Assembly: GCF_025263265.1 (NCBI RefSeq)
Contig: NZ_CP079869.1
Span: 4,030,001 to 4,094,000, forward strand
DNA: 64,000 bases
Direction of reading: 5' to 3'
DNA from: Mycobacterium sp. SMC-4
Lineage (GTDB): Bacteria > Actinomycetota > Actinomycetes > Mycobacteriales > Mycobacteriaceae
Shown: positions 27,938-37,733 of the stretch, piece after piece
Layout of the letters: each line of letters begins with the position of its first letter
How positions within the stretch are numbered: the first letter of the stretch is position 1
The notes under the pieces: model-generated
Database searches by the model: none
What the model saw: the letters and a program-made list of their open reading frames with translations, nothing else
What the model was told of the DNA's origin: nothing
Translations under genes and position numbers: made by a program

Positions 27938-27991
27938 TCATCCGCGCGTCTCACTATCTGAAACGGAATGCGCCTGCCAGCCACACGACAT
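27938..27991 (-). CDS. Possible 17-residue leader peptide upstream of fbiC
   Basis: ATG 27991 opens the frame [17 protein letters not shown], ending 28 bases before the fbiC GTG. TACTGT (28004-27999) ends seven bases before the ATG, the leaderless spacing. No good -35 was seen, so this is a suggestion only. If read, it would make fbiC translation depend on reinitiation or on the leader. Confidence 0.3.
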   Translation of the reverse strand: MSCGWQAHSVSDSETRG

Positions 27992-27995
27992 AGGG

Positions 27996-28009
27996 GTCAC
28001 AGTAGTCAC
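27996..28009. promoter_or_regulatory. GTCAC direct repeat over the candidate fbiC -10
   Basis: GTCACAGTA-GTCAC: two GTCAC units start nine bases apart (27996 and 28005). The same 9-bp period occurs beside pimE. It covers the TACTGT -10, so a bound regulator would repress. Confidence 0.3.
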
Positions 28010-28473
28010 CGGCGCCGGGCGGCGGGGCTCGCCCCGGCGCTCGGCGCCGCGGAGCGCCGCATCACCAGCCAGGCGGGCGGCAGGGCGCCCAGCGCGATCA
28101 ACAGCAGCGGTCCGTACTCCATCAGCCCCACGCCGCCGAAGATGATGTCGTCGCCCGGCCCACCGAAGGTGCACAACAGCACGGTGGCCAGCCAGGTCCA
28201 CACCGGCAGCGCAGCCAGTCGCGGCGCCGACGTCCACTGCAGCGCCGCCCACACCAATGCGACGTTGAGCAGGCCGCTGAGCAGCGCGCTGATCGGGATG
28301 GGAACCGAGCCCAGCCGCAACGGCAGGAAGAACACGGCCATCAGGGCCGAGAGCACGCCGTCGAGACCGAGGAGAAACAGCACGACAGCGCGCAGCCGGC
28401 CGGGAGCCGGAGGGGCGGACGCTGTCAGGTCGGGATGCTGTCGAGCAAGGACACCAGCGATCCGAGAACCCAC
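28006..28473 (-). CDS. Small membrane protein (Rv1171 type)
   Basis: About 155 residues with four hydrophobic segments: AVVLFLLGLDGVLSALMAVFF, ISALLSGLLNVALVWAALQW, VWTWLATVLLCTF and YGPLLLIALGALPPAWLVM. Function unknown; it lies between mshB and fbiC in the same orientation, as Rv1171 does. The start is uncertain: GTG 28473 is the first reasonable codon in frame and would overlap the 35-codon gene upstream; a GTG at the first membrane segment would give a shorter protein. Codon use supports the membrane part strongly. Confidence 0.72.
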   Translation of the reverse strand: MGSRIAGVLARQHPDLTASAPPAPGRLRAVVLFLLGLDGVLSALMAVFFLPLRLGSVPIPISALLSGLLNVALVWAALQWTSAPRLAALPVWTWLATVLLCTFGGPGDDIIFGGVGLMEYGPLLLIALGALPPAWLVMRRSAAPSAGASPAARRR

Positions 28474-28532
28474 TGATAGCTGTCCAGCCGGTCCTGCCAG
28501 TTCTGCAGGTTGGGATCCAGGTCGGGGTCCAT
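28425..28532 (-). CDS. Small protein of 35 residues downstream of mshB
   Basis: ATG 28532 encodes MDPDLDPNLQNWQDRLDSYQ, then WVLGSLVSLLDSIPT: an acidic, predicted helical peptide with an amphipathic C-terminal half. GAAGGG lies about seven bases upstream. It lies between mshB and the membrane gene on the same strand and overlaps the start of the latter. The gene is too short for standard callers; no family recognised. Confidence 0.5.
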   Translation of the reverse strand: MDPDLDPNLQNWQDRLDSYQWVLGSLVSLLDSIPT

Positions 28533-28583
28533 GTGCTGCCCTTCTGCGCGCGGTTGCAGGCAGCTTACCCGCTCGCCGCGTCG

Positions 28584-29438
28584 TCAACTGATCTTCAACC
28601 CCGCCAGCAGGTCGGTCTCCCAGCCGAGTTCGTTGCGCCGACCGGCATGACCGGCTGCCAGCACATAGTGCTCGGTAGCAGAGACCGGCAGCGCGATGGT
28701 GTTCGACAGCGCGAAGAACCGGCCGTCGCCGGACACGCTGACCTGAGTCTGATGGGCGCGCAGCGCGGCAACCTTTGCCGGCAACTGCGCAGTGAGATCC
28801 AGTGCCGCATCGATCGCGTCGTCGGCGTAGGCGTCGAAAGGCAGCGACGACAGCGGGATCCGGGTCCAGTGGTCGGGGGCCTGCGCCAGCAGGGTGTCCC
28901 CGGCGGCCAGCGCCGACGCCGACATCACTGTCCAGTAGAACTTGGGCACCTGCCACCGGGCGGCATCGACCGCGGCCGTGGTGACTCGGTGGGCGTGGAT
29001 GTGGTCGGGGTGGCCGTAACCGCCGTTCGGGTCGTAGGTGACCACCACGTGCGGACGCAGCTCGTCGATCGATGCGGCCAGCGCGTCGGTCTGTTCGGCA
29101 AAGTTCCCGTCGACGAAGCGTTCCCGACCCCGGGACGGCGTACCTGCCATACCGGAGTCACGCCAGCGTCCCGCGCCACCCAGGTAGCGGGGCCGGTCCA
29201 CGCCGAGCGCGGTCAGCGCCGCGGTCAATTCACCGACGCGGAAGCCGCCCAGTTGGTCTGCGTGGTCGACCGCCAGTCCCGCCCACTGCTCACCGATGAC
29301 CTCGCCCTCTTCGCCGAGCGTGCAGGTGACGACCCAGACTTGCGCTCCGAGCGCGGTGTAGTGGGCGATCGTTGCACCCGTGGTCAGGGTTTCGTCGTCG
29401 GGATGGGCGTGGACGAACAGCAGCCTCGGGGTCTCCAT
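28584..29438 (-). CDS. mshB: GlcNAc-Ins deacetylase MshB
   Basis: Deacetylates GlcNAc-inositol in mycothiol synthesis. The 284-residue zinc enzyme has [14 protein letters not shown] (HPDDE zinc and base motif), [23 protein letters not shown] and [13 protein letters not shown] with the third zinc ligand and catalytic His. Length and motifs match Rv1170. ATG 29438 was chosen because [15 protein letters not shown] is the family N terminus; the frame continues upstream into non-coding sequence. An inverted repeat touches the start codon region. Confidence 0.95.
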   Translation of the reverse strand: METPRLLFVHAHPDDETLTTGATIAHYTALGAQVWVVTCTLGEEGEVIGEQWAGLAVDHADQLGGFRVGELTAALTALGVDRPRYLGGAGRWRDSGMAGTPSRGRERFVDGNFAEQTDALAASIDELRPHVVVTYDPNGGYGHPDHIHAHRVTTAAVDAARWQVPKFYWTVMSASALAAGDTLLAQAPDHWTRIPLSSLPFDAYADDAIDAALDLTAQLPAKVAALRAHQTQVSVSGDGRFFALSNTIALPVSATEHYVLAAGHAGRRNELGWETDLLAGLKIS

Positions 29439-29439
29439 T

Positions 29440-29463
29440 CCGACAAGCTTGCCTGCTTGTCGG
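29440..29463. repeat. Perfect inverted repeat immediately upstream of mshB
   Basis: CCGACAAGC (29440-29448) and GCTTGTCGG (29455-29463) flank TTGCCT. It begins two bases from the mshB start codon and lies 37 bases from the divergent channel gene. A second stem CCTGC/GGCAGG-type (29452-29467) overlaps it. Candidate operator or hairpin hiding the mshB start. Confidence 0.5.
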
Positions 29464-29487
29464 CAGGTGCGGGCGGCGGACCTGGCA

Positions 29488-29493
29488 TACATT
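29488..29493 (+). promoter_or_regulatory. -10 element for the leaderless ClC channel gene
   Basis: TACATT ends six bases before GTG 29500, which fixes that start over upstream alternatives inside mshB. Confidence 0.5.
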
Positions 29494-29499
29494 CTGATC

Positions 29500-30750
29500 G
29501 TGACGCGCCGGGGCGTGGAGTACGGGTGCGCGATCGTGGTCATCGGTCTGCTCGCCGGCGCCGCGGGAGCCGCCACGACACTGCTCCTGCACGCCGTCGA
29601 GCACCTCACCTACCGGTATGACTTCGGCACGCTGCTGACCGGGGTCGAGGGCAGCAGCCCGATCCGGCGAGCGCTCGGGCCCATGGTGGGCGCAGCGTTG
29701 GCCGGCTGCGGGTGGTGGCTGCTGCGCCGACGGCACGAGGTGCCGGCGTTGTCGGCGGTCATCACCGAGCCTGGCCCCGCCCCGCGCCGGGTGCTGTCCA
29801 TCGACGCGGGCCTGCAGGTGCTGTTGGTGGGGTCGGGCGCCTCCCTGGGCCGCGAAGGGGCGCCACGCCAGCTCGCCGCGGTGTGGGCCGACATCGGCAC
29901 CGCCCGGCTGAGTCTGACCCCGCGCGACCGGGAAATCCTGCTGGCCTGCGCCGCCGGGGCCGGGTTGGCCGCGGTCTACAGTGTGCCGCTCGGAGGCGCG
30001 GTGTTCGCCGCGCGCATTCTGCTCGGCACCTGGCACCCGCGTGCCGTCGGTACCGCGCTGATCACCTCGAGTCTGGCCGTCACGGTCGCAGCCCCGGTCA
30101 CCCATCTCCAGCACCCGCTGGTCTGGCCCGACGATCGGCTCTCGCCACTGTTCGCGGTGCTGGCGCTGGCGCTGGCGCCGCTGGCGGCAGCGGTGGGTCT
30201 GGCCTTCGACAGACTGACCACCGCGGCCCGGCCTGCCGTCGCGATCCACACGCCCCTGATGATCCCGGCGATCGCGGGTGCGGGGCTACTGACCGGTGTC
30301 TGCTCGATCTGGCTGCCCGAACTGCCCGGCAACGGGCGCAGCATCCTGCAGGTCAGCATGGCCAGCGGGATGACCTTGACCGCAGCCGCGGCCATCCTGA
30401 TCCTCAAACCGCTGCTCAGCGCACTGTTCCTGCGGGCAGGGGCGGTCGGCGGTCTGCTCACCCCAGCGCTGGCCACCGGCGCGGCGGCCGGGACGGTGGC
30501 CGCGCTCGCCCTCAACCAGTGGGCCGGAACGAACCTGGACATCCCGGCCGTGTCGTTGACCTGCGCGGCCGGCGTGCTCGCCGTCACCCAGCGCTCGCCG
30601 CTGTTTGCCGCATTGTTCGTCTGGGAACTGGCCTGGCCACCGTGGTGGCTGCTGGCGGTGTTCGCCCTGTGCACGTGGTGCGCGGCGGGCATCGCCCGGC
30701 TCGGGCGCGCCACACCGGTGCCGCGCCGCGCGGCTACTGAGGAGGTTTGA
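29500..30750 (+). CDS. ClC-family chloride channel or Cl-/H+ antiporter
   Basis: A 416-residue integral membrane protein. [14 protein letters not shown] is the selectivity-filter motif GxxxGREGP of ClC proteins, with [21 protein letters not shown] following, and about ten hydrophobic helices. The proton-path Glu of the GREGP motif is present; the regulatory CBS domains found in some relatives are absent. No M. tuberculosis counterpart lies between Rv1166 and Rv1170. Its last 17 bases overlap the convergent lpqW 3' end. Confidence 0.88.
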   Translation: MTRRGVEYGCAIVVIGLLAGAAGAATTLLLHAVEHLTYRYDFGTLLTGVEGSSPIRRALGPMVGAALAGCGWWLLRRRHEVPALSAVITEPGPAPRRVLSIDAGLQVLLVGSGASLGREGAPRQLAAVWADIGTARLSLTPRDREILLACAAGAGLAAVYSVPLGGAVFAARILLGTWHPRAVGTALITSSLAVTVAAPVTHLQHPLVWPDDRLSPLFAVLALALAPLAAAVGLAFDRLTTAARPAVAIHTPLMIPAIAGAGLLTGVCSIWLPELPGNGRSILQVSMASGMTLTAAAAILILKPLLSALFLRAGAVGGLLTPALATGAAAGTVAALALNQWAGTNLDIPAVSLTCAAGVLAVTQRSPLFAALFVWELAWPPWWLLAVFALCTWCAAGIARLGRATPVPRRAATEEV

Positions 30751-32611
30751 CCCATTCGCCGGCGTCGCCGACGATGCCGACCGGCACCGCACCGCTGAGG
30801 CTGACGTTCTGCACGCTGGGTCCGGCCGCGACGATCGTGGTGTCCTGCAGGATCGGCAACACCGTCCACAGATTCCACAGCTTCGGTTCGACCTCGTCGA
30901 TGACCTCGGCAATGTCGGCGGTGCCGCGCAGCGCAGCGTCGATGAGCGGCTGGATGGTGCGGTCGCAGATGCCGGTGATGTTGCTCGGCGCCTGGACGAG
31001 TTCTCCGGTGTCGGGTGCCGGGGGCGGCGAGGTGGCAGTGCGCGTCGGCGAGGGTGGCGTGGGCACAGTGGGTGTCGGCCCCGGATCCGACGGCGACGGT
31101 GTGGGTGTCGGCGGATCCGGTGGCGGGCTGGTGGTCACCGCGGTGGCTTCCAACGCGGGGCAGCTGTATCGCGACGCCAACGCCGTGGCAAGGTCGCCAC
31201 CGGCCTGCCGCCAACCGACGACCGCGTCGACCCGGTTGTTGACCAGCGCCTCGCTGTAGAGCGCGACCGGGTCCAGCGCCGCCACCGATGCGGCGATCCC
31301 GACGTTGCGCAGTTGGTCGGCCGCGGTGTTGGCCACCGCCACCGAGGTGGGGTCGTTGGCGGCGACACCGAGAACCAACGTCAGCGGTTCTCCGTCGCGC
31401 ACGAGCTGACCGCGACCGTTGTCGGCCGGCGGGCTGGGTTCGGGCTGATCCGGGGCGGGCGCCGCCACCTCGATCTGGTAGCCGGCGTCGGCCAGCAGGC
31501 CCATCGCCTCGTCGCGGGTCATCGCCGGCGGCGCTGTGGGCACATAGCCGGTGTCTGACGGGGAGCGCACCTGCGCCTGGGCCAGCGTCACGGTGTTGTC
31601 GTCGCCGGCGCCGACCGCGGCCAGCAGGTCCACGTCCAGTAAGCCGAGGATGGCTCGGCGGACCTGGGGGTCGGTCAACGCCGGTTGCTGGGCACGCAGC
31701 GTCAGTTGCATCACCCGCGGTGTGACGATCCGCGCGGTCCGCACGTCAGGGATCGCCGAGAGCTGCGCGAACACCACCGCACCGCCGTGTACCTGGGCGA
31801 CCTGGGTGTCACCGTTGCGGATCGAGTCGGCCAGGGCGGCGGGGCTACCGCCTCGGCGGAACAGCACCAAGTCCGGCGTCGCCGGCGTGCCCCAGTAGCG
31901 GTCGTTGCGGGCCAGCAGGATCTCGTCGCGCTGCGGGTCGATGGTCTCCACCCGGAACTGGCCTCCGGTCACCGGCAGCGCGCGCGCCAGACCGGCGGCG
32001 AACCCGCCCGGGACATCCTTGACGATGTGCGCCGGCAGGATGTTGTTGAACAGTTCCCGCCACGCCGGATAGGGCTGGGAGAACGTGACGACAGCCGTCT
32101 TGCCGCCCTCGACCGACTGCACTCCGGTGATCAGGTCATAGCCGGCCGGGTCGACTGCTCCGGGCTGGCTGACCATCTGGCGCCACAGGTACCAGAAGTC
32201 GTCGGCACCGATGGGCGCGTTGTCGGTCCACTGCGCTTCCGGCCGGATCTTGTAGGTCACGGTGAACGGCTCCTGGCTGGTCACCTCGGCCGACACCAGC
32301 AGTGAGGTGTCCATCTCCCAGCGCGAGCCGGTGGGAGTGGCCGGATCCGGCACCGGCCGGAAGGAGCTGGGCAGCACCAGTGAGCTGATGGCCGCATTGA
32401 CCGGTGACTGATCGGACAGCAGGTGCGCGTTGAAACCGGGCCCGATCGAGTCGATCGCCATGATGATCTGGGTGGCCTTCATCGGCGGCGGCGGCGGCGG
32501 CTCGGTGGTGTCGGTGCTCTGCGGCGCCGGCGGCGGGCTCACCGTGCAGCCGCCGAGCAGCAGCAGGACCGACAAGACCGCGAGGGTCGACACTCGGCGG
32601 GCGGTCAGCAC
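30734..32611 (-). CDS. lpqW: Lipoprotein LpqW
   Basis: A 625-residue lipoprotein with a solute-binding family 5 fold. In M. smegmatis LpqW is known to influence flux between PIMs and lipoarabinomannan. The signal peptide ends in LLLLGGC (about residues 17-23), followed by a Pro-rich linker. A second Pro/Thr/Ser-rich tract of about 40 residues lies near residues 510-550 ([16 protein letters not shown]). GTG 32611 has TACCCT seven bases upstream, so it is leaderless; the longer frame would misplace the signal peptide. It corresponds to Rv1166. Confidence 0.93.
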   Translation of the reverse strand: MLTARRVSTLAVLSVLLLLGGCTVSPPPAPQSTDTTEPPPPPPMKATQIIMAIDSIGPGFNAHLLSDQSPVNAAISSLVLPSSFRPVPDPATPTGSRWEMDTSLLVSAEVTSQEPFTVTYKIRPEAQWTDNAPIGADDFWYLWRQMVSQPGAVDPAGYDLITGVQSVEGGKTAVVTFSQPYPAWRELFNNILPAHIVKDVPGGFAAGLARALPVTGGQFRVETIDPQRDEILLARNDRYWGTPATPDLVLFRRGGSPAALADSIRNGDTQVAQVHGGAVVFAQLSAIPDVRTARIVTPRVMQLTLRAQQPALTDPQVRRAILGLLDVDLLAAVGAGDDNTVTLAQAQVRSPSDTGYVPTAPPAMTRDEAMGLLADAGYQIEVAAPAPDQPEPSPPADNGRGQLVRDGEPLTLVLGVAANDPTSVAVANTAADQLRNVGIAASVAALDPVALYSEALVNNRVDAVVGWRQAGGDLATALASRYSCPALEATAVTTSPPPDPPTPTPSPSDPGPTPTVPTPPSPTRTATSPPPAPDTGELVQAPSNITGICDRTIQPLIDAALRGTADIAEVIDEVEPKLWNLWTVLPILQDTTIVAAGPSVQNVSLSGAVPVGIVGDAGEWVKPPQ

Positions 32612-32618
32612 GCCTGTC

Positions 32619-32624
32619 AGGGTA
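32619..32624 (-). promoter_or_regulatory. -10 element for leaderless lpqW
   Basis: TACCCT on the minus strand ends seven bases before GTG 32611. Confidence 0.5.
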
Positions 32625-32712
32625 TCGACCCGCGGCGCCGGCGCCGAGTGTGCGCCACGGGTGCAGATTTGCGTCGCTGCGCGCCGCATACGCACAGTCG
32701 AGGACGGGCCGG

Positions 32713-34614
32713 TTATCCGCGCGCCTTGGCCCGGGACCGGTTACGCGCCCGCGTGGTGGCGTCCAGGTCGACCTTGCGCACCCGCACGATCTCTGGGGTC
32801 ACCTCCACGCATTCGTCGCCCGCGCAGAACTCCATGGCCTTCTCGAGGTCGAGCTCGAGGGGGCGGGCCAGTGTCTCGATGACGTCGGCCGTGGACGAGC
32901 GCATGTTGGTCAGCTTCTTCTCGCGCGTGATGTTGATGTCGAGGTCCTCGGCACGCGGGTTGATCCCGACGACCTGGCCCTCGTAGGTGTCCTGGCCAGG
33001 CTCGACGAAGAACTGGCCGCGGTCGGCGAGCTGGATCATCGCGAACGGTGTGACGGTGCCGCTGCGGTCGGACACCAGTGATCCGGTGTGGCGGGCCCGG
33101 ATCTCCCCGGCCCACGGGCGGTAGCCGTCGAACACCGCGTTGGCGATACCGGTGCCGCGCGTCTCGGTGAGGAAGTCGGTGCGGAACCCGATCAGGCCGC
33201 GGCTGGGGACGATGAAGTCCATCCGGACCCAGCCCGCCGCGTGGTTGGTCATCTCCTCCATGCGGCCCTTGCGCGCGGCCATCAGCTGGGTGATCGCCCC
33301 GACGTACTCCTCGGGGCAGTCGATGGTCAGCGCTTCGAACGGCTCATGCAGCGCGCCGTCGATGGTCCGGGTGACCACCTGGGGCTTGCCGACAGTCAGC
33401 TCGAAACCCTCGCGGCGCATCTGCTCGACCAGGATCGCCAGCGCCAACTCGCCGCGGCCCTGCACCTCCCACGCGTCGGGACGACCGATGTCGACCACCC
33501 GGATCGACACGTTGCCGACCAGTTCGGCGTCCAGCCGGGACTTCACCATCCGCGCGGTGAGTTTGTGGCCCGACACCTTGCCCGCCAGCGGTGAGGTGTT
33601 GGTGCCGATGGTCACCGAGATCGCCGGTTCGTCGACGGTGATCCGGGGCAGCGCATGCGCGTGTTCCGGATCGGCAAGAGTGTCGCCGATCATGATCTCC
33701 GGCAGTCCGGCCACCGCCACGATGTCGCCGGCCTCGGCGGCGTCGGTCGGAGCGCGCTCCACACCGACGGTGGCCAGCAGCTCGGTGATCTTGGCATTGG
33801 TGATGACGGGGACGCCGTCCACCTCGCGCATCCAGGCCACCTGCTGGCCCTTCTTGAGCCGGCCGTTGTAGATGCGGATCAGCGCCAAACGACCCAGGAA
33901 GGCCGACGCGTCGAGGTTGGTCACCAGGGCCTGCAACGGCGCGTCAGGGTCCCCGGCCGGCGGCGGAATGTTGTCCATCAACACCTCGAACAGCGGGTCG
34001 AGGTTGTCCCCGGCCGGCACCTCGCCATCGGCAGGCGCGGTGGTGCTGGCCACGCCGGCCCGACCCGAGGCGTACAGCGTCGGCAGGTCCAGTGCCTTCT
34101 CCGCGGCGGCCTGCGCTTCGTCGTCGAGATCGGAGGCGACGTCGAGCAGCAGATCGTGGCTTTCCTCGACCACCTCGGCGATGCGCGCGTCGGGGCGGTC
34201 GGTTTTGTTGACCACCAGGATCACCGGCAGGTGCGCCGCCAGCGCCTTGCGCAGCACGAAGCGGGTTTGCGGCAGCGGCCCCTCCGAGGCATCGACCAGC
34301 AGCAGGACACCGTCGACCATGGACAGACCCCGCTCGACCTCACCGCCGAAATCGGCGTGGCCGGGGGTGTCGATCACGTTGATCACGGTGACGGTGCCGT
34401 CACCGTGGTGACGGTGTACAGCGGTGTTCTTGGCCAGGATCGTGATGCCTTTTTCGCGTTCCAGATCGCCGGAGTCCATGATGCGTTCGGTGGCCTCGCC
34501 ACGTTCGGCGGCCAACGCGCCGGATTGCCGCAGCATCGCGTCGACCAGGGTCGTCTTGCCGTGGTCGACGTGAGCCACAATGGCGACGTTGCGAAAGTTG
34601 GGGCGAGAATTCAC
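32713..34614 (-). CDS. typA: Translational GTPase TypA/BipA
   Basis: A 633-residue ribosome-associated GTPase active in stress and ribosome assembly. G motifs: [12 protein letters not shown] (G1), GITILAKN (G2), [15 protein letters not shown] (G3), NKTDRPD (G4). The BipA C-terminal domain contains [20 protein letters not shown] and [17 protein letters not shown]. It ends with a basic tail [15 protein letters not shown]. Corresponds to Rv1165. It is divergent from a small basic protein gene; in M. tuberculosis the nar genes lie beyond it. Confidence 0.96.
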   Translation of the reverse strand: MNSRPNFRNVAIVAHVDHGKTTLVDAMLRQSGALAAERGEATERIMDSGDLEREKGITILAKNTAVHRHHGDGTVTVINVIDTPGHADFGGEVERGLSMVDGVLLLVDASEGPLPQTRFVLRKALAAHLPVILVVNKTDRPDARIAEVVEESHDLLLDVASDLDDEAQAAAEKALDLPTLYASGRAGVASTTAPADGEVPAGDNLDPLFEVLMDNIPPPAGDPDAPLQALVTNLDASAFLGRLALIRIYNGRLKKGQQVAWMREVDGVPVITNAKITELLATVGVERAPTDAAEAGDIVAVAGLPEIMIGDTLADPEHAHALPRITVDEPAISVTIGTNTSPLAGKVSGHKLTARMVKSRLDAELVGNVSIRVVDIGRPDAWEVQGRGELALAILVEQMRREGFELTVGKPQVVTRTIDGALHEPFEALTIDCPEEYVGAITQLMAARKGRMEEMTNHAAGWVRMDFIVPSRGLIGFRTDFLTETRGTGIANAVFDGYRPWAGEIRARHTGSLVSDRSGTVTPFAMIQLADRGQFFVEPGQDTYEGQVVGINPRAEDLDINITREKKLTNMRSSTADVIETLARPLELDLEKAMEFCAGDECVEVTPEIVRVRKVDLDATTRARNRSRAKARG

Positions 34615-34670
34615 GCCGGTGATTGTCGCAGTGCGACACGCCGATCACGAAAACGAGAGAGACAGCTCAC

Positions 34671-34838
34671 GTGAAGCCGAACAAGCTTTCCGACCTCAAA
34701 GCCAAGAAGAAATGCTGCCGCAGCAAGCCACGCTGCAAGCGTTGCCCGCTGGTGGTGAGCAAGGTCCGGAAAGCCGAGTTGAACGGTCTGCGAGGCAAGG
34801 AATTGGCCAAGGTCTTCAAGCGCGCGCGCAAGTCCTGA
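34671..34838 (+). CDS. Small, very basic four-cysteine protein
   Basis: 55 residues, about one third Lys/Arg, with KCCRSKPRCKRCP giving CC-x5-C-x2-C, a possible metal site, and a basic helix AELNGLRGKELAKVFKRARK. A nucleic-acid or ribosome-binding role would suit the charge and the neighbour typA but is not shown. GTG 34671 with GAGAGA nine bases upstream is preferred over the TTG at 34623. No named family recognised. Confidence 0.7.
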   Translation: MKPNKLSDLKAKKKCCRSKPRCKRCPLVVSKVRKAELNGLRGKELAKVFKRARKS

Positions 34839-34938
34839 GCACCTCCCACGACCAGCTTCTGCCCCCGAATGCGCCGCGGAGGGCAACCGCGGGCGCGTAC
34901 CCTGGAGGGACCCGTCAGGCGTTTTTGGAGGTGCCGAC

Positions 34939-35211
34939 ATGACGGTTTATCCGGCGCTCACCGTCGCTGTGATCGCGGTGCTGGCAACCGCGACAACCAT
35001 CGCGATTTTCCTCGGGCTGGCCAATTGGTTCGGCGCATTCTTCATCGTGCGATGTACCGAATGCCGGCATTTGACCTACAGCACCGCCAACGAGTCCGCC
35101 CCGTCGTGCCCGCACTGCCGGCATCCGGTGCTGCTGCATCCGCTGCATGCGCTCAGCCATCCGGACAGCCGCACCGACGTGCGGGTCACCGGCGATCGGT
35201 TGCGGTACTAA
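34939..35211 (+). CDS. Single-span membrane protein with zinc ribbon
   Basis: 90 residues. One membrane helix at about residues 5-35 (VAVIAVLATATTIAIFLGLA, then FGAFFIV) is followed by a cytoplasmic zinc ribbon C-T-E-C...C-P-H-C (residues 39-66). The tail is His/Arg-rich. ATG 34939 has GGAGG eight bases upstream, and TACCCT at about 34898 is a plausible -10 giving a short leader. Function unknown. Confidence 0.78.
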   Translation: MTVYPALTVAVIAVLATATTIAIFLGLANWFGAFFIVRCTECRHLTYSTANESAPSCPHCRHPVLLHPLHALSHPDSRTDVRVTGDRLRY

Positions 35212-35440
35212 CAGGAAGTCCGAGATTGCTTGTCGCGCGCTGATCGTCGCGCACAGCTCGCGAGAAAGAAATTTCGGCCGGTCCACGACATCGTCACCTT
35301 TGCCAGCCCTGCCCGTCGGCGATCGTCGACGGGTTATGGTCGTAGGCGCCTCGACGTCGGCGACGTCGGCGGCATCGAAACGAGACGCAGCTTTCTGGCA
35401 CACGCGACGAGATGACGACGATGACGAGGAGCCAGCACAG
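35212..35440. other. 229-base gap ahead of the BCCT transporter gene
   Basis: Holds no open frame with coding character. GAGGAG at about 35425 is the likely ribosome binding site of the transporter, 11 bases from its ATG. Several short GC-rich repeats are present, but I could not identify a promoter or a known riboswitch. Confidence 0.4.
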
Positions 35441-37285
35441 ATGTCGACATCGCAAGCACCCGGCGAGGACGACCGCGCGACGATGAATCCGGTTCGCGCA
35501 GCCATCCGCAGCCTGCACCCGGCCGTGTTCATCCCGGCCTCGGTGATCATCATCGGGCTGATCCTGTTCTCGGTGATCTTCTCGGCGACCGCGGAGAACG
35601 CGTTCACCGACCTCAACGCCGCGATCACGAACACCGTGGGCTGGTGGTACATCCTCGTCGCCACCGTCTTCGTGGTGTTCGCCGTCTACTGCGGCGTCTC
35701 GCGGATCGGCACCATCCGGCTGGGCGAGGACGGTGAACGCCCGGAGTTCTCCTTCCCCGCCTGGATGGCGATGCTGTTCAGCGCCGGGATGGGCATCGGC
35801 TTGGTGTTCTACGGGGTGGCCGAGCCGTTGTCGCACTACGTCGATCCGCCGGCGGCGCGCGGCATCGACGGGCTCACCGACGCGGCAGCCAACCAGGCGA
35901 TGTCGCTGACGTTGTTCCACTGGGGTCTGCACGCCTGGGCGATCTATGTGGTCGTCGGCCTGGGCATGGCCTACATGACTTACCGTCGGGGTCGTCCGCT
36001 GTCGGTGCGCTGGTTGCTCGAGCCGCTGATCGGCAAGGAACGGGTGTCGGGGTGGATCGGTCACACCATCGACGTCATCGCGGTGGTCGGCACGTTGTTC
36101 GGAGTGGCGACTTCGCTGGGCTTCGGCATCACCCAGATCGCGGCCGGCCTGGAATATCTGGGCTGGATCGAGGTCAACAACTGGTGGATCGTCGGGATGA
36201 TCGCGCTGATCACCGTGATCGCAACCGCGTCGGTGGTCAGCGGGGTCAGCAGGGGCCTGAAGTGGCTGTCCAACATCAACATGACGATGGCGGCGATGCT
36301 GGCCGCGTTCGTCCTGCTGCTCGGGCCGACGCTGTTCCTGCTGCAGGCCTGGGTGCAGAACCTGGGCGGCTACATTCAGGCGCTGCCGGAATTGTCGCTG
36401 CGCACGTCGCCGTTCAGCGACGGGACCTGGCTGGGTTCGTGGACGGTGTTCTACTGGGGGTGGTGGATCAGCTGGGCGCCGTTCGTGGGCATGTTCATCG
36501 CCCGGATCTCGCGCGGGCGCACCATCCGCGAGTTCGTCGCCGGCGTGCTGCTGTTGCCCACGCTGATCGGGTCGCTGTGGTTCACCGTCTTCGGCGACTC
36601 CGCCATCCTGCGCCAGCGCGATGACGGCGACATGCTGGTCGACGGCGCGGTGGACACCAACACTTCGTTGTTCCAGCTGCTCGGCGGACTCCCGTTGGGG
36701 GTCATCACCAGCGTGATCGCGCTGTTGGTGATCGTGTTCTTCTTCATCACCTCCTCGGACTCCGGGTCGCTGGTGATCGACATCCTGTCCACCGGCGGGG
36801 AGAACCTCGATCCGCCGAAGCTGACCCGGGTGTACTGGGCCGGACTCGAAGGCCTGGCTGCGGCGGTGCTGCTGGTGGTCGGTGGTGCCGGATCACTGAC
36901 GGCACTGCAGACCGCGTCGATCGCGACGGCGGCGCCACTGTCGCTGGTGCTGGTCGCGGCCTGTGTGGCGATGATCCGCGCGTTCCGCTACGACCTGGCG
37001 ACCACGCCACGCTTCCTGCAGGTCACCACCGCCAACGGAGGGGCGGCGCACGGCAGCCGCCATGACGTCTCGGCGACGCTGGCAGGTCTGGTCGCGGTGC
37101 GCAGCGTGTCGACACATCTGGTGGAGGTACATCCCACCACCGGAGAGCTGACCGTCACCGAGCCGGTCGATCCGCTGCAGGGTGATGAGCCGGTCGAGGG
37201 TGACTTTCTCGGTGATCCCGACCGCGAACTGCCCGAGGGTCAAGACGGCGACAGCGTGCCGGCTACCGACAACCCGAGGGGCTGA
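35441..37285 (+). CDS. BCCT-family betaine/choline/carnitine transporter
   Basis: A 614-residue secondary transporter for compatible solutes such as glycine betaine. Twelve membrane helices span about residues 25-515. Family signatures are GMGIGLVFYGVAEP, HWGLHAWAIY (Trp-rich helix 4) and WWISWAPFVGMFIARISRGR. The C-terminal 90 residues are acidic and cytoplasmic, possibly osmosensory as in BetP. ATG 35441 follows GAGGAG. It replaces the nar region of M. tuberculosis and is convergent with mutT2, 7 bases away. Confidence 0.92.
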   Translation: MSTSQAPGEDDRATMNPVRAAIRSLHPAVFIPASVIIIGLILFSVIFSATAENAFTDLNAAITNTVGWWYILVATVFVVFAVYCGVSRIGTIRLGEDGERPEFSFPAWMAMLFSAGMGIGLVFYGVAEPLSHYVDPPAARGIDGLTDAAANQAMSLTLFHWGLHAWAIYVVVGLGMAYMTYRRGRPLSVRWLLEPLIGKERVSGWIGHTIDVIAVVGTLFGVATSLGFGITQIAAGLEYLGWIEVNNWWIVGMIALITVIATASVVSGVSRGLKWLSNINMTMAAMLAAFVLLLGPTLFLLQAWVQNLGGYIQALPELSLRTSPFSDGTWLGSWTVFYWGWWISWAPFVGMFIARISRGRTIREFVAGVLLLPTLIGSLWFTVFGDSAILRQRDDGDMLVDGAVDTNTSLFQLLGGLPLGVITSVIALLVIVFFFITSSDSGSLVIDILSTGGENLDPPKLTRVYWAGLEGLAAAVLLVVGGAGSLTALQTASIATAAPLSLVLVAACVAMIRAFRYDLATTPRFLQVTTANGGAAHGSRHDVSATLAGLVAVRSVSTHLVEVHPTTGELTVTEPVDPLQGDEPVEGDFLGDPDRELPEGQDGDSVPATDNPRG

Positions 37286-37292
37286 ACGGGCC

Positions 37293-37706
37293 TCACCCCG
37301 CAGACTGCAACAGCAGCGGTGCCAGGTCGGGCAACCAGGCCCGGTCGGCGGGCACCCACGGCAGCGCTTCGAGCTCGGCTGCGCGCACCCACCCCAGCGC
37401 GCGGTGCTCGTGCGCGGTGACGGCGCCACCGGTGCGAGTGACCAGGTAGGCGCGCAGCACCGTCGTCGCGTCGAGCGTGACGTCGGCGCCCAGCTGCGCT
37501 CCCACTGTCACGGTGATTCCGAGCTCTTCGCGCAGTTCGCGGGACAGCCCGTCAGCGTCGCTCTCGCCGTGCGCGAGCTTGCCGCCGGGTAGTTCCCACA
37601 GCCCGGCCAGTTCGGGCGGCCGGGCACGCTGGGCCACCAGCAGCGCGCCCTGCTCGATGAGGGCGCCCGCGACGACGACGAGCGGATCCGACGGCGGAGG
37701 GGGCAT
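37293..37706 (-). CDS. mutT2: NUDIX pyrophosphatase MutT2
   Basis: 137 residues; the NUDIX box is [20 protein letters not shown] followed by ELG. The [15 protein letters not shown] segment matches MutT2 (Rv1160), which hydrolyses 5-methyl-dCTP, dCTP and, weakly, oxidised nucleotides. ATG 37706 lies nine bases from a TACCGT -10 inside the palindrome at 37716-37727, giving an mRNA with almost no leader. It is divergent from the pterin dehydratase gene. Confidence 0.92.
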   Translation of the reverse strand: MPPPPSDPLVVVAGALIEQGALLVAQRARPPELAGLWELPGGKLAHGESDADGLSRELREELGITVTVGAQLGADVTLDATTVLRAYLVTRTGGAVTAHEHRALGWVRAAELEALPWVPADRAWLPDLAPLLLQSAG

Positions 37707-37715
37707 CGTCGCAAA

Positions 37716-37727
37716 ACGGTATACCGT
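37716..37727. promoter_or_regulatory. 12-bp palindrome supplying both divergent -10 elements
   Basis: ACGGTATACCGT is a perfect palindrome. Read rightward its TACCGT (37722-37727) ends six bases before ATG 37734; read leftward its TACCGT (37721-37716) ends nine bases before the mutT2 ATG. The two promoters abut and are mutually exclusive. Confidence 0.6.
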
Positions 37728-37733
37728 CGAGTG

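Noticed and set aside
28474..28956. Upstream extension of the Rv1171-type membrane gene
   Set aside because: The extra 160 codons lie opposite in frame to mshB and have Arg/Ala-rich shadow composition.
31010..31140. Tandem repeat in lpqW
   Set aside because: Low-complexity Pro/Thr/Ser codons in a lipoprotein linker, not a DNA repeat with a fixed period.
35147..35440. N-terminal extension of the BCCT transporter
   Set aside because: Not hydrophobic, not family-like, and ATG 35441 has a proper GAGGAG.
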